Shown: positions 34,723 through 43,574, numbered from the stretch's first letter. The stretch: 47,785 nucleotides of DNA from an uncultured Clostridia bacterium (GCA_947037025.1 CAMQSU010000011.1:1-47785); one strand, 5' to 3'. Program-made: numbers and translations. The notes: generated from the sequence alone by a model not told the origin.

Positions 34723-35052
34723 TCACTTAATATTTATTTCAGAATTTTCTGATAATGCTGATGAAGTATCTGGTTTCAATTCACTCTCATCCAAAATTAC
34801 ATTTGGGTGCAATTGATTATTACTAGTAACTTCATCCAAATTTGTTTCATCAATTGACTTAACATCTTCCTCTGATGGCTTTTCACTTTGCACGGCACTC
34901 GCGCAACTGCTTGCGTGCCTACATCCTGAACACCCTCCACAACCTGATGTGCCATTTTTCTTAGCCTTTGCCTTCTTAAATGACGAACCAACAATGACTA
35001 AAAGCAATACTACTATTACACTAATTATTACAATAATTTCTATTGGTTGCAT
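34723..35052 (-). CDS. FeoB-associated Cys-rich membrane protein
   Basis: 109 residues: a membrane helix (about 5-24), a basic stretch (FKKAKAKK), a cysteine cluster C-G-G-C-S-G-C-R-H-A-S-S-C (about 38-50) and a longer than usual acidic tail of about 55 residues. Small proteins of this kind regularly follow feoB and may pass or scaffold Fe(II) at the pore. It starts one base after the FeoB stop, with GGAGG in the end of feoB. Confidence 0.88.
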   Translation of the reverse strand: MQPIEIIVIISVIVVLLLVIVGSSFKKAKAKKNGTSGCGGCSGCRHASSCASAVQSEKPSEEDVKSIDETNLDEVTSNNQLHPNVILDESELKPDTSSALSENSEINIK

Positions 35053-35053
35053 A

Positions 35054-37417
35054 TTATTTCCTCCTAATCTTCAATGATTTCAAAATGTTTGGTATAAGCT
35101 CTGGCGACTTGTTGTTTATGACTATCCCTGTAGTTACAAGCATCGCTATTGCAATAAATATCGCAACTGGCCAAATAAACTCGCCTACTAGATAAAACAT
35201 TGTCGCAACTATATACGACGTTGCCATCCAAAATAGCAGCGTATAGTTAAATTTTTTCTTATCTCCAATTTCAGCTTTTGCCGTAGCAACTGCTGCAAAG
35301 CATGGTATTGTTGTCATATTAAATACAATGAATGCAATTAATCCCGCAACACCAATGCCTGTTGCACCAATCATTGCAGCTACTTCCTGAATGCCATCAC
35401 TAGTCGCACCGCCAAAACCGCTAGACACGACTGCTGCAAGTACTGCAAATGTAGCCACGACATTTTCTTTAGCGATCAAACCAGTAATTGCTGCCACCGC
35501 AAACACCCAACCATTTGCACCTAACTGAGAGCCAAAGCCTAGAGGTGTAAATATTGGTTGAATAAACATACCTACTCCTGCAAGGATGCTTTCGCCAATC
35601 TTGTCATCTGGCAAGTAAGTCCACGACCAACTAAAGTGAGTCATTAACCAAATTATAATCGATGATGCCAAAATAACGGTAAAAGCTTTTTGAATATAAT
35701 GTTTTAGCTTATCCCACAGCAGCAATATCAAACTTAAAGCTCTAGGAGCTCTATAACTCGGAAGTTCCATAATAAAGGGTGCATTTTCACCCTTTTGAGT
35801 AGTATTACGCATAAGAACTATTGCTACAAATGCCGTAACCATGCCAACAAGATACATACCGTATGTTATAAAATCCGTTCCTGGCAACCCAAACACTGTT
35901 GCTATTGCGCCTGCGATTGCAGTCAAAATAGGTAACTTTGCACCGCAACTAAAGAAAGGAATTACTCTAAGAGTTGCCAGTCTTTCTTTATCATCTGATA
36001 AGGTTCTGGTATTAATCATTGCAGGAATTGAACAACCAAATCCCATAATCATAGGCATAAATGCTCTACCTGATAGACCAAATCTTCTGAATATTCTATC
36101 TAGAATAAAAGCAACTCTTGCCATATATCCAGTATCCTCTAAAATAGAGAAAAGTAGAAATAGCAATAAAATCTGTGGTACAAATGAAAGAACTCCACCG
36201 ATACCGCCCCAAACGCCATCAACTAGCAAGCCAATAACCCATTCCGGAGAAGATACCGCTTCAAGACCCATCGTAATCCATCCGCCAATCGAGTCAACTA
36301 AAACACCCATAAGGCCTTGCAGCACAACACCGATCGACATGACTCCGCCGTTTATAAACACACCTTCAAAGGCACTGCCAGAGTTAGATACAAAGCCGCC
36401 AATAGCAGGTATTCCACCTAAAAATAGAATATTTTCACTAAATGTTATGTGGAAAATGCTAAATAAAATTAATAGAAATATAGGTATTCCTGCCCATTTA
36501 TTAGTAAGCACACGGTCAACTTTATCAGAAATTGTGTATCCTGCTTGACTTCTTTCTAGTGGCAATTGCTCTACAAGTGAATTTTCAGCATTTTTTCTGC
36601 CTTTTGTGCAGCCGCATCCTCTTCTGTTACCAACATCTTTGCACTGTTTATAGACTGGAGAATAGTTAGCAGTGATATATTTATATCTAGAATCTGCTAC
36701 GACTCCTTCAAAATCCCCGCCAAATACCTCATCATTTATAGTTCCTTTGTATGCGTCAACAATGCCGACAAGGTCACTATGCTCTTTAATTTCAAGCTCA
36801 TCTAGTTCAACAAGTTTAATTGCATGAAAAAGAGAATTATCAACTTCCTTCACCTTTAGTGCGATATTAATATCACCAATTAAATGAACAAGATCACTAT
36901 GCTCTAATACTGTTTCGCCCTCACGAGGAATATTCACTACTTGAGAAACGGCTGCCATTAGCTCTTGCAATCCACGACCTTTAAGAGCGGAAATGCTAAC
37001 TACAGGCAGTCCGATTTTCTCCTGCAACTGCGCTGCATCAATACTTGCACCACTTCGCTCAAGTGCATCAACCATATTAAGAGCAATTACGATAGGGACG
37101 TTTATTTCCATTACCTGAGTAGTTAAGTATAAGTTACGCTCAAGATTAGTCGCATCGACTATATTAATAATACAGTCAGGCTTTTCATCAATGATATATT
37201 TTCTTGCAACAACTTCCTCTGGCGTGTATGGAGATAGCGAATATATTCCGGGCAAATCCATTACATTTATAAGTTCAGTGCCTTTCTTATATATACCTTC
37301 TTTTTTATCAACTGTTACGCCCGGCCAGTTTCCAACATGCGCAGTCGAACCGGTTAACGCATTAAACAACGTCGTTTTACCCGAATTCGGATTACCAACT
37401 AATGCTACTTTAATCAC
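35054..37417 (-). CDS. feoB: Ferrous iron transporter FeoB
   Basis: 787 residues. The N-terminal G domain has GNPNSGKT (8-15), the WPGVTVDKKEG switch, DLPGIYS and NMVD. A helical GDI-like region and a two-gate membrane domain follow, with GFGCSIPAM and FFSCGAKLP as Cys-bearing pore motifs. It imports Fe(II) across the membrane. A Cys-rich insert (GNRRGCGCTKGRK, about 268-280) lies between the soluble and membrane parts. It begins with GTG overlapping the feoA stop (GTGA), so the two are coupled. Confidence 0.96.
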   Translation of the reverse strand: MIKVALVGNPNSGKTTLFNALTGSTAHVGNWPGVTVDKKEGIYKKGTELINVMDLPGIYSLSPYTPEEVVARKYIIDEKPDCIINIVDATNLERNLYLTTQVMEINVPIVIALNMVDALERSGASIDAAQLQEKIGLPVVSISALKGRGLQELMAAVSQVVNIPREGETVLEHSDLVHLIGDINIALKVKEVDNSLFHAIKLVELDELEIKEHSDLVGIVDAYKGTINDEVFGGDFEGVVADSRYKYITANYSPVYKQCKDVGNRRGCGCTKGRKNAENSLVEQLPLERSQAGYTISDKVDRVLTNKWAGIPIFLLILFSIFHITFSENILFLGGIPAIGGFVSNSGSAFEGVFINGGVMSIGVVLQGLMGVLVDSIGGWITMGLEAVSSPEWVIGLLVDGVWGGIGGVLSFVPQILLLFLLFSILEDTGYMARVAFILDRIFRRFGLSGRAFMPMIMGFGCSIPAMINTRTLSDDKERLATLRVIPFFSCGAKLPILTAIAGAIATVFGLPGTDFITYGMYLVGMVTAFVAIVLMRNTTQKGENAPFIMELPSYRAPRALSLILLLWDKLKHYIQKAFTVILASSIIIWLMTHFSWSWTYLPDDKIGESILAGVGMFIQPIFTPLGFGSQLGANGWVFAVAAITGLIAKENVVATFAVLAAVVSSGFGGATSDGIQEVAAMIGATGIGVAGLIAFIVFNMTTIPCFAAVATAKAEIGDKKKFNYTLLFWMATSYIVATMFYLVGEFIWPVAIFIAIAMLVTTGIVINNKSPELIPNILKSLKIRRK

Positions 37418-37692
37418 TTACACACCTCCAATGTTACTAATATCGCTTCAGTATTTCTTAATGTAAGCGAGTACCCACGAATATAAATCTCTATCGGATC
37501 ACCAAGTGGAGCTTTTTTCTTAAGCAATATTTCTGCACCCGGAGTGATTCCCATATCAAGCATACGCCTTCTAATCCGACCCTCTCCACTAACAGTTTTC
37601 ACGACACCTCTCTCTCCAATCTCAAAATCACTTAGGCTCTTAATTTTATCATCTTTATTCAAAATGCTTTTAAGCACATTAAGTTTCTTCAT
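37414..37692 (-). CDS. feoA: FeoA domain protein
   Basis: 92 residues with one FeoA SH3-like domain (about 20-90): LSDFEIGERGVVKTV, RRRMLDMGITPGAEILLKKKAPLGDPIEIYIRGYSLTLRNTEA. It probably binds FeoB and tunes its GTPase cycle. The N-terminal ~18 residues are an extension beyond the usual 75. It lies 9 bases after the first small FeoA-like gene and overlaps feoB. Confidence 0.94.
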   Translation of the reverse strand: MKKLNVLKSILNKDDKIKSLSDFEIGERGVVKTVSGEGRIRRRMLDMGITPGAEILLKKKAPLGDPIEIYIRGYSLTLRNTEAILVTLEVCK

Positions 37693-37701
37693 ATTCGCCT
37701 C

Positions 37702-37914
37702 CTAAGCAACTAATATTTTAGTTGCAACTTCGCTATCAATTATAATACTAATATCGCCTACTAGACAAATTACACTATAACACTCTTTCTCCACTACTGT
37801 AATTTCAGTACCAACAACTACATTTGCCAGTTCCAAATCTCGCTTTTGCGAGCAATCGCATAAAATCTTCACTACCTTAAACGCTTTACCAATCGGCGCT
37901 ACAACTAACGGCAT
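37702..37914 (-). CDS. Second, minimal FeoA-like protein
   Basis: 70 residues: PLVVAPIGKAFKVVKI...ELANVVVGTEITVVEK..VICLVGDISIIIDSEVATKILV is a compact FeoA SH3 fold. It has a CDCSQK segment with two cysteines. Paired FeoA proteins before FeoB are common in Firmicutes. First gene of the operon, with AGGAGG before the ATG and a ~180-base foldable leader. Confidence 0.88.
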   Translation of the reverse strand: MPLVVAPIGKAFKVVKILCDCSQKRDLELANVVVGTEITVVEKECYSVICLVGDISIIIDSEVATKILVA

Positions 37915-37955
37915 AATTTATCCTCCTATACATTTAGGTATATGTTATGTTTTGC

Positions 37956-38099
37956 ACAGTCAAACAAATCATAATGATATTGTTTTTATCTGCTAACATA
38001 TATACCATATCTTGTTCGCAATAGCGAACTGACTGTCATAAATATAAGCATAAACTAACGAGAAATCTGCAGATTTACAAGTTCGCATATGCTAACTAC
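37956..38099 (-). promoter_or_regulatory. Structured leader of the feo operon (candidate regulatory RNA)
   Basis: The leader can form a closing stem ACAGTCA / TGACTGT (38036-38030 with 37962-37956) that encloses the hairpin GTTCGCTATTGCGAAC (38029-38014) and a GATAT/ATATC pairing. Upstream lies the palindrome AAATCTGCAGATTT (38065-38078). It does not match a riboswitch class I know. Confidence 0.35.
38081..38096 (-). promoter_or_regulatory. Operator candidate at the feo transcription start
   Basis: GTTCGCATATGCTAAC is an imperfect 16-base palindrome lying about +3 to +18 of the predicted feo transcript. This is the expected place for a DtxR-type repressor site. Confidence 0.5.
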
Positions 38100-38105
38100 T
38101 ATATT

Positions 38106-38134
38106 ATATTAACACAATAGTATATTTATGTCAA
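38106..38134 (-). promoter_or_regulatory. Promoter of the feo operon
   Basis: Minus strand TTGACA (38134-38129), 17 bases, TAATAT (38111-38106), overlapping further TATAAT-like words. Confidence 0.75.
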
Positions 38135-38246
38135 CCATTTTTATTAAAATTATTTTATATTTTTAAGTATGATAAAACAATAGAGAAATTAGACAATATC
38201 ATTTCCATATATTAACACACTCAAAAAAGCTTACCGATATAAATTA

Positions 38247-38284
38247 CAATATAAAACGACTCACGCAGTTAGCGTAAGCCGTTT
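38247..38284 (-). terminator. Terminator of the 38320-40131 gene
   Basis: AAACGGCTTACGC / GCGTGAGTCGTTT on the minus strand with a TAACT loop. Its two G-U pairs work only in the minus-strand RNA. A U-rich stretch follows. Confidence 0.8.
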
Positions 38285-38319
38285 AATTTTAACAAATATT
38301 TTATTTCGATTATTATATA

Positions 38320-40131
38320 TTATTTACGGCCAGTTCTTAACTCTTCATAAATACTTTTATTATCTGCAATTGAATCGGCTGGACCTGCTGCACCGTCCTG
38401 CTTTGCAAAATAACCGTAAACATCCATGTCCTGAAGTATCATCTTAGCAAGATCTGGAAGTGGTAAAACTTCCTCAGTAAACCCTACATTCTCCATACCG
38501 ATAACTTTACTGTCATTAGTTTTATTATTGCCGCCAGCAGTTCTAATTTTTATAATACCAAAATGAATAGATTTCTTTTGAACAGTTTCCAATATACCTT
38601 CAGCATTTTTCTCTTTTACTTCGTATATTGCTTTCATATCATCATATTTTGGTTGTTTAATTTCTGAACCCGCCATACCATTTGCGAAATCGACTATGAC
38701 TGCTGGAAGAAGCAACTCTTCTGTCTTAGGTAGAAATACTAGTTCAGACTCATCTTTCCAGTTAAAAATATCAAGGAATCCTTCAATTTTAAGAGTGCTG
38801 TAACTAGCTGCAGCATTCGCCTGAGTAACTTTTGGGTCAAAACAATAGAATAAAATGCCACCTGTAAGTGAATTAGCAATCAAGTTATTCTTCATAATAA
38901 TCTCAGAACCTTGGTTTGCAAAAGCTCCAATAGACACTGAAGTATCAGCAGCATCACGAATAATGTTGCCCTCTAAGTAAGGTTCAGCATTAATGATATG
39001 TACTACTTTATGTGATTTTTCAAACACATTATGAATAACATCAGGTTTAGTACGTGGAGCTAAAAGATTAGTATCAACGTCAATGCCTCTAATCATTAAT
39101 AAAGAGCCATAATTTGTATAAGCATAAAGGTCATCCCCTTCTACAAAATCTTTGCCCGTAACGTGAAAATCTCTAAGTGTTATTTTCTCCGCCTTGTTTA
39201 TAGAAAAAGCAGAATTGCCGGCAACACCCCAATCATACTTATCATTAGCAGTAGCTTTAACTACTTCATGAGCATTAAGATGGACACCGTTACCGTATGC
39301 CGATGCTTCTAAATACAATGTGCTTTCACATCTCTTAGTAGCAGTATCTTCAACTTTGTTAGTCATTACTAATTCAGGAACCTGAACTACAACAGGAAGC
39401 TTATCAACATTTACAGCTGCAAAAAATTCATCATAAGTATCAACATTAACACCACCATCTATAACAATTACTTTTTTAGTAATCTTGCCGATTTTAAGTT
39501 CAAATTTTTCAGTACCATTTATCTTAAGAATATTACCCTCGATAACAGCACTACCGCCCTTAACATTGCCAATAGTTTCATCAGGGAATGCTTTGCTTAA
39601 ATCAATATCATTGACCGTACCTACATAATACATGTCGCCCATATCAACCTTTAGTGATGCAGCATCAATTCCAGATGCATCTCCTTTCATACCAGCAACA
39701 ACAGCAAAGAAAATACCAATACCTGCACCAATCAGCACAAACACAGTAGTTATAGAAATCACTACAATATGCCAACGTTTCAAGCGCTTAACGCCACCGG
39801 ATTTATTAGTTTTGCTTGTTTTTTTCTTTTTAATCTTTTTGCCATCAGCATCAAATTCGGCCTCATCTTCCGAAATCTCTACTGCGTCAACACCATTTAA
39901 TGATTCAGCATCTGCTGACTCATCATCTGATAATTGAGCATCTGCAGCAACTTCATCATTGCTATTATTAATGCAACTGTCAACTGCATCATTAGTTATA
40001 ACATCAGCTGAATTATCTAACAAATTGTCTATTACCACATCTTCAACGGTATTTACCGTGTCTTCGTTAATGCTAGCTACTATCGAGTCAACATCAACAT
40101 CAGTGATTTTCTTCTTTTCATTTTTACTCAT
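38320..40131 (-). CDS. Membrane-anchored surface protein with beta-helix-like ectodomain
   Basis: 603 residues. An acidic, cytoplasmic N-terminus (about 1-97, many Asp/Glu/Asn) is followed by a basic KKIKKKKTSKTNKS segment and one membrane helix (about 121-143). The external part has a small beta domain (about 155-215) and a stretch of right-handed beta-helix character (about 270-425), with turns such as ISINKAEKITLRDFHVTG, KVVHIINAEPYLEGNIIRDAADTSVSIGAFANQGSEIIMKNNLIANSLTGGILFY given here in pieces. No catalytic motif was recognised, so a polysaccharide-binding or lyase-like role is only a guess. It has a consensus-like promoter, an iron-box-like palindrome in its leader and its own terminator. 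Confidence 0.75.
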   Translation of the reverse strand: MSKNEKKKITDVDVDSIVASINEDTVNTVEDVVIDNLLDNSADVITNDAVDSCINNSNDEVAADAQLSDDESADAESLNGVDAVEISEDEAEFDADGKKIKKKKTSKTNKSGGVKRLKRWHIVVISITTVFVLIGAGIGIFFAVVAGMKGDASGIDAASLKVDMGDMYYVGTVNDIDLSKAFPDETIGNVKGGSAVIEGNILKINGTEKFELKIGKITKKVIVIDGGVNVDTYDEFFAAVNVDKLPVVVQVPELVMTNKVEDTATKRCESTLYLEASAYGNGVHLNAHEVVKATANDKYDWGVAGNSAFSINKAEKITLRDFHVTGKDFVEGDDLYAYTNYGSLLMIRGIDVDTNLLAPRTKPDVIHNVFEKSHKVVHIINAEPYLEGNIIRDAADTSVSIGAFANQGSEIIMKNNLIANSLTGGILFYCFDPKVTQANAAASYSTLKIEGFLDIFNWKDESELVFLPKTEELLLPAVIVDFANGMAGSEIKQPKYDDMKAIYEVKEKNAEGILETVQKKSIHFGIIKIRTAGGNNKTNDSKVIGMENVGFTEEVLPLPDLAKMILQDMDVYGYFAKQDGAAGPADSIADNKSIYEELRTGRK

Positions 40132-40225
40132 AATTCCCCCTTAGAGCATTGCTCTTTTAAATTGATTATATTAATCCCCTTATATTGACTAATATATAAC
40201 AACAATATATGTAAATAAATCTTAT

Positions 40226-40240
40226 ACATTAGCCTAATGT
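40226..40240 (-). promoter_or_regulatory. Iron-box-like palindrome in the leader of the surface-protein gene
   Basis: ACATTAGCCTAATGT is a perfect inverted repeat around one base. Its centre TTAGCCTAA equals the core of the DtxR/IdeR consensus. TTATACATTA is directly repeated across it. A short AGAGC/GCTCT hairpin (40143-40155) precedes the ribosome site. Confidence 0.4.
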
Positions 40241-40298
40241 TATACATTAATTAATTTATAATATTAACTTATCATTAATTATTTATTTCCATGTAATT

Positions 40299-40327
40299 AT
40301 TATATCACATGCAGTTGCAATTTGCAA
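40299..40327 (-). promoter_or_regulatory. Promoter of the surface-protein gene
   Basis: Minus strand TTGCAA (40327-40322), 17 bases, TATAAT (40304-40299), giving a leader of about 160 bases. Confidence 0.7.
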
Positions 40328-40514
40328 TAACATATTCAAAAAAAATTGTATTTTTTTAGCTTAATATGTCATTTTTTGAACTAAATATTTCAAATGAAGC
40401 AACCATTTACAGTAATTTTACAGCACCAAATTTATTGAATAGACATCTCTGCACTAAAATACAAAAAACAATACTTAACTTTAGATTATAATATGATTTA
40501 TAATATCCTTTCTA

Positions 40515-40543
40515 TTGATTTTATGCGGTATAAGTGCTATAAT
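40515..40543 (+). promoter_or_regulatory. Promoter of nagA
   Basis: TTGATT (40515-40520), 17 bases, TATAAT (40538-40543), with a very short leader of about 17 bases to the ATG. Confidence 0.75.
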
Positions 40544-40566
40544 ATACATAATATTGGAGGAGATAT

Positions 40567-41727
40567 ATGATTTTAATCAAAAATGTTAGACCTCTTATTG
40601 ATGGGTCAATAAGAGACAACTGTAATATTACAATTGAAAACGGTAAATTCTGTGACCTTTTAGATATGTCAACCTCGGTCAAAAGCGAAAAATCTTATGA
40701 TATGAACGGCCACATTCTTGCAGCTGGATACATAGATATTCACACGCATGGCGGTGCTGGTCACGATATTATGGAAGGAACAGCGATAGCACTTGACGTT
40801 ATTAGCGAATATCATTTAAGTTGCGGCACTACAACATATTGCCCTACTACACTGACAGCTGATTTGCCAACAACTTTTGCTGCATTAGATAATATTCGTG
40901 AATACAAATCTACTACTGCAAGAATATTTGGAGCACATTTAGAAGGCCCCTATCTATCAAAAAAAGCAGCGGGCGCACACCCTCCGGAATATATTCTTGC
41001 ACCTACTCCAGATAATACGGACTGGGTATTTGACTACAAGGATATCGTATCTCGTGTAACGATTGCTCCTGATGCAGAATGTGCAGATATTTTTACAAGC
41101 AACTGCAAAAAAAACAATATCCAAATAAGTCTAGGACATGATGCTAGTATAGATGATGAAATTAATGGCTGTATAGAAGGCGGCGCAACATCTGTCACAC
41201 ACATGACAAACTGCACATCAAGACCATCAAGAAGGTTAACTCCTCATAAACATTTAGGACTGACGGAAATAGGAATGATTGATAAAAGATTAGTTTGTGA
41301 AGTTATTGCGGACAATAGGCATGTGCCAAATCCTTTATTCAAATTACTTTATGATATTAAAGGAACTTCTGGGATAGCACTTGTATCAGACTCACTTGCA
41401 ATAGCAGGTTTTAATGGCGGCGAAATGTATTTAGGAAGTGGCGACTCTAAACAATTAATTATTGTAGAAGATGGCGTTGCTGTTTTACCTAAACTTAACA
41501 CCTATGCAGGAAGTGTTACTCCGATTTCAGCAGCTGTTAAAAATATATATAAAAACTTAAACCTACCACTTGAAGATTGCATAACAATGGGGACTCTTAC
41601 TCCAGCAAAGCTAATGAAAATGCACGATCGAGGCGATGTTGCTAGCGGACTTCTTGCCGACTTCAATATTTTAGATGATGATGGTAACATAATTCACACA
41701 TTTTTAGGCGGGCAACTGATAAAGTAA
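40567..41727 (+). CDS. nagA: N-acetylglucosamine-6-phosphate deacetylase
   Basis: 386 residues, the normal length. It removes acetate from GlcNAc-6-P, giving GlcN-6-P. Visible sites are the HTH motif (His59/His61), Glu126 in HLEGPYL, metal ligands His191 (SLGHD) and His212 (VTHMTN), and catalytic Asp275 (VSDS). GGAGGAG precedes the ATG. It is a single-gene unit here with no nagB beside it. Its product feeds either glycolysis or the GlmM/GlmU fusion at 1278-3293, and its substrate can come from sugars freed by the GH20 enzyme. Confidence 0.95.
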   Translation: MILIKNVRPLIDGSIRDNCNITIENGKFCDLLDMSTSVKSEKSYDMNGHILAAGYIDIHTHGGAGHDIMEGTAIALDVISEYHLSCGTTTYCPTTLTADLPTTFAALDNIREYKSTTARIFGAHLEGPYLSKKAAGAHPPEYILAPTPDNTDWVFDYKDIVSRVTIAPDAECADIFTSNCKKNNIQISLGHDASIDDEINGCIEGGATSVTHMTNCTSRPSRRLTPHKHLGLTEIGMIDKRLVCEVIADNRHVPNPLFKLLYDIKGTSGIALVSDSLAIAGFNGGEMYLGSGDSKQLIIVEDGVAVLPKLNTYAGSVTPISAAVKNIYKNLNLPLEDCITMGTLTPAKLMKMHDRGDVASGLLADFNILDDDGNIIHTFLGGQLIK

Positions 41728-41817
41728 TGTGTAATAATTATTGTTTTATAATTTGATTATTAAACTATTAATTATATAGATAGATGGATTATTTATGTAA
41801 ATATAATTTTAACAGCT

Positions 41818-41852
41818 AAAAACACTCTCTCGAAATTCGAGAGAGTGTTTTA
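41818..41852. terminator. Bidirectional terminator
   Basis: AAACACTCTCTCG / CGAGAGAGTGTTT with an AAATT loop and U-rich runs on both strands, between the converging nagA and FAD oxidoreductase genes. Confidence 0.9.
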
Positions 41853-41910
41853 TTATTATATAAATTTGCAAATAGCGTCATTATCTAAAATGCAAAATAT
41901 TTAATTAAAC

Positions 41911-43311
41911 TTACTTGCGTCTATCTACAATACTTCTTGCCATCATAACACCCATAACAGAAGCCATCATTAGTCCTCTAGTCCAACCACTGCTATCGCC
42001 TAAGCAATGCAAATTGCTAATATTAGTATTAAAATTAACGTCCATTTTGATTTTATTGCTATAAAATTTAAGCTCTGGAGAATACAAAAGTGTTTCATCA
42101 CTTGCAAACCCTGGAACAACTTCATCAACTGCTTTAATAAAGTTAATAATATTAAGCATAGGACGGTATGGCATTGCAGAAGTAATATCCCCCGCAACTG
42201 CATCGATCAATGTAGGCTTCAAATTACTATTATTAAGTTCATGTTGCCAAGTTCTTTTTCCATCTAAAATATCGCCATATCTTTGAACCAACACCTTGCC
42301 ATTACCTAGCATATTAGTAAGCTCACCCACCTTTTGCGCATAAGCAATAGGTTGGTTAAACGGCTCAGTAAATTTAGCACTGCAAAGAATAGACAAGTTA
42401 GTATTGTTAGATTTTAACTCTTTATAAGAGTGACCATTAACAACAGCTAAATCGTTATCATAATTTTCTTGCGAAACAAAACCACCAGGATTTTGACAAA
42501 ACGTCCTAACTTTATTCTTAAAAGGTTTAGGGTATCCTATAAGTTTTGACTCATACAATACATTGTTAACCTCTTCCATAATCTCATTACGACACTCAAC
42601 TCTAACACCAATATCAACAATACCCGCCTCGTGAGTAATATTATGCGCCTCGCAAATTTTCTCTAGCCAATCAGCACCACGACGACCAGTCGCAATAACT
42701 GTTCTCTTTGCTAAAATTGTTTGCTTTGAATTTTTTTTATCATTAATTATGATGCCTTTACATTCGCTGCCATCAAGTAAAATATCCTCAACATGTGTGT
42801 CAAACATAATCTCAACACCATTCTCAAGCAAATATTGCTCGATTTTATAATAGATATCCTGCGCCTTTTCTGTGCCCAAATGCCTAATAGGACAATCAAC
42901 AAGCTTTAAGCTAGCCTTTATTGCCTTTCTTCTAATCTCTTTAACTTTCTCATTATTTCCTACACCCTCAACTTTATCATCAGCACCAAAATTTAAATAT
43001 AAACCATCAGTATATTTGATCATTTCCTCCGCAACATCCGTTCCGATAAGGTCAGGAAGTTCGCCGCCAACTTCAGGACTAAGGGATAACTTTCCATCAG
43101 AAAACGCACCCGCACCGCTAAAGCCAGTAGTAATATTACAGTAAGGTTTGCAGTTAATACATTCCTTAGTTTTTGACTTTGGACATACTCTATTTTCTAC
43201 TGGTCTACCCTTTTCAATTATCAAAATTTTATCTTTTTGACCTTTTTTCACAAGCTCAAGTGCAGTAAATATTCCTGCTGGGCCTGCGCCAACTATAATT
43301 AAATCGTACAT
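41911..43311 (-). CDS. FAD-dependent oxidoreductase (COG2509-like dehydrogenase)
   Basis: 466 residues. The FAD-binding Rossmann motif is VGAGPAG (7-13), followed by IEKGRPVENRVCPKS, the cysteine segment CINCKPYC (about 51-58), GFSGAGAFSDGKLSL and, at the C-terminus, CLGDSSGWTRGLMMASVMG. These are hallmarks of the uncharacterised COG2509 family; the substrate is not known. GGAGG precedes the ATG. The gene follows a predicted promoter and a purine-riboswitch-like leader ending in an intrinsic terminator, which suggests control by a purine or a related metabolite. Confidence 0.9.
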   Translation of the reverse strand: MYDLIIVGAGPAGIFTALELVKKGQKDKILIIEKGRPVENRVCPKSKTKECINCKPYCNITTGFSGAGAFSDGKLSLSPEVGGELPDLIGTDVAEEMIKYTDGLYLNFGADDKVEGVGNNEKVKEIRRKAIKASLKLVDCPIRHLGTEKAQDIYYKIEQYLLENGVEIMFDTHVEDILLDGSECKGIIINDKKNSKQTILAKRTVIATGRRGADWLEKICEAHNITHEAGIVDIGVRVECRNEIMEEVNNVLYESKLIGYPKPFKNKVRTFCQNPGGFVSQENYDNDLAVVNGHSYKELKSNNTNLSILCSAKFTEPFNQPIAYAQKVGELTNMLGNGKVLVQRYGDILDGKRTWQHELNNSNLKPTLIDAVAGDITSAMPYRPMLNIINFIKAVDEVVPGFASDETLLYSPELKFYSNKIKMDVNFNTNISNLHCLGDSSGWTRGLMMASVMGVMMARSIVDRRK

Positions 43312-43426
43312 AAATTTTCCTCCGTTTGCATATATCTTATATTTCCATGCTACAAATCATTATAATTATTATATCATCAACATACAGTTAAACGTATATA
43401 ATCATAACAATAATTCCTACTTAGAC

Positions 43427-43474
43427 AAAAAAAAGTTGCTAGGTAGAAAAATGCCATACAGCATAGTCAACTTT
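43427..43474 (-). terminator. Leader terminator (expression platform) before the FAD oxidoreductase
   Basis: AAAGUUG(A)CUA (43474-43464) pairs with UAGCAACUUU (43441-43432), one A bulged, with an inner UGC/GCA stem and eight U. The 5' arm reuses bases of the aptamer's P3, J3/1 and P1, so the terminator and the aptamer exclude each other. Confidence 0.7.
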
Positions 43475-43521
43475 AGCAAGTAGGTAGAAACAGCCGCGCA
43501 ATATGCGACCTTATATGCACC
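43461..43521 (-). ncRNA. Purine-riboswitch-like aptamer (guanine-type, short P3)
   Basis: The RNA starts GGUGCAUAUAAGG. P1 is GCAUA/UAUGC. J1/2 is UAUAA. P2 is GUCGC/GCGGC with the seven-base loop AUAUUGC. J2/3 is GUUUCUACC (43491-43483), identical to the purine-riboswitch consensus. L3 contains GCUAAA. J3/1 reads UUGACUAUG, with C at the specificity position (guanine-type). The last two L2 bases (GC) can pair with GC of L3, replacing the usual GG-CC contact. P3 is only about four pairs, shorter than normal. The consensus is known; its presence here is my alignment by eye. Confidence 0.65.
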
Positions 43522-43527
43522 TTATTA

Positions 43528-43555
43528 ATTATACCATATATTTTGCATTTGTCAA
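43528..43555 (-). promoter_or_regulatory. Promoter of the riboswitch-FAD oxidoreductase unit
   Basis: Minus strand TTGACA (43555-43550), 16 bases, TATAAT (43533-43528). The expected start (about 43521) falls exactly at the first base of the aptamer. Confidence 0.85.
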
Positions 43556-43574
43556 TAGCAATTTTAAAATTCAT

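Noticed and set aside
35841..36548. 235-codon plus-strand open frame inside feoB
   Set aside because: Antisense shadow of the FeoB membrane domain, without start signals.
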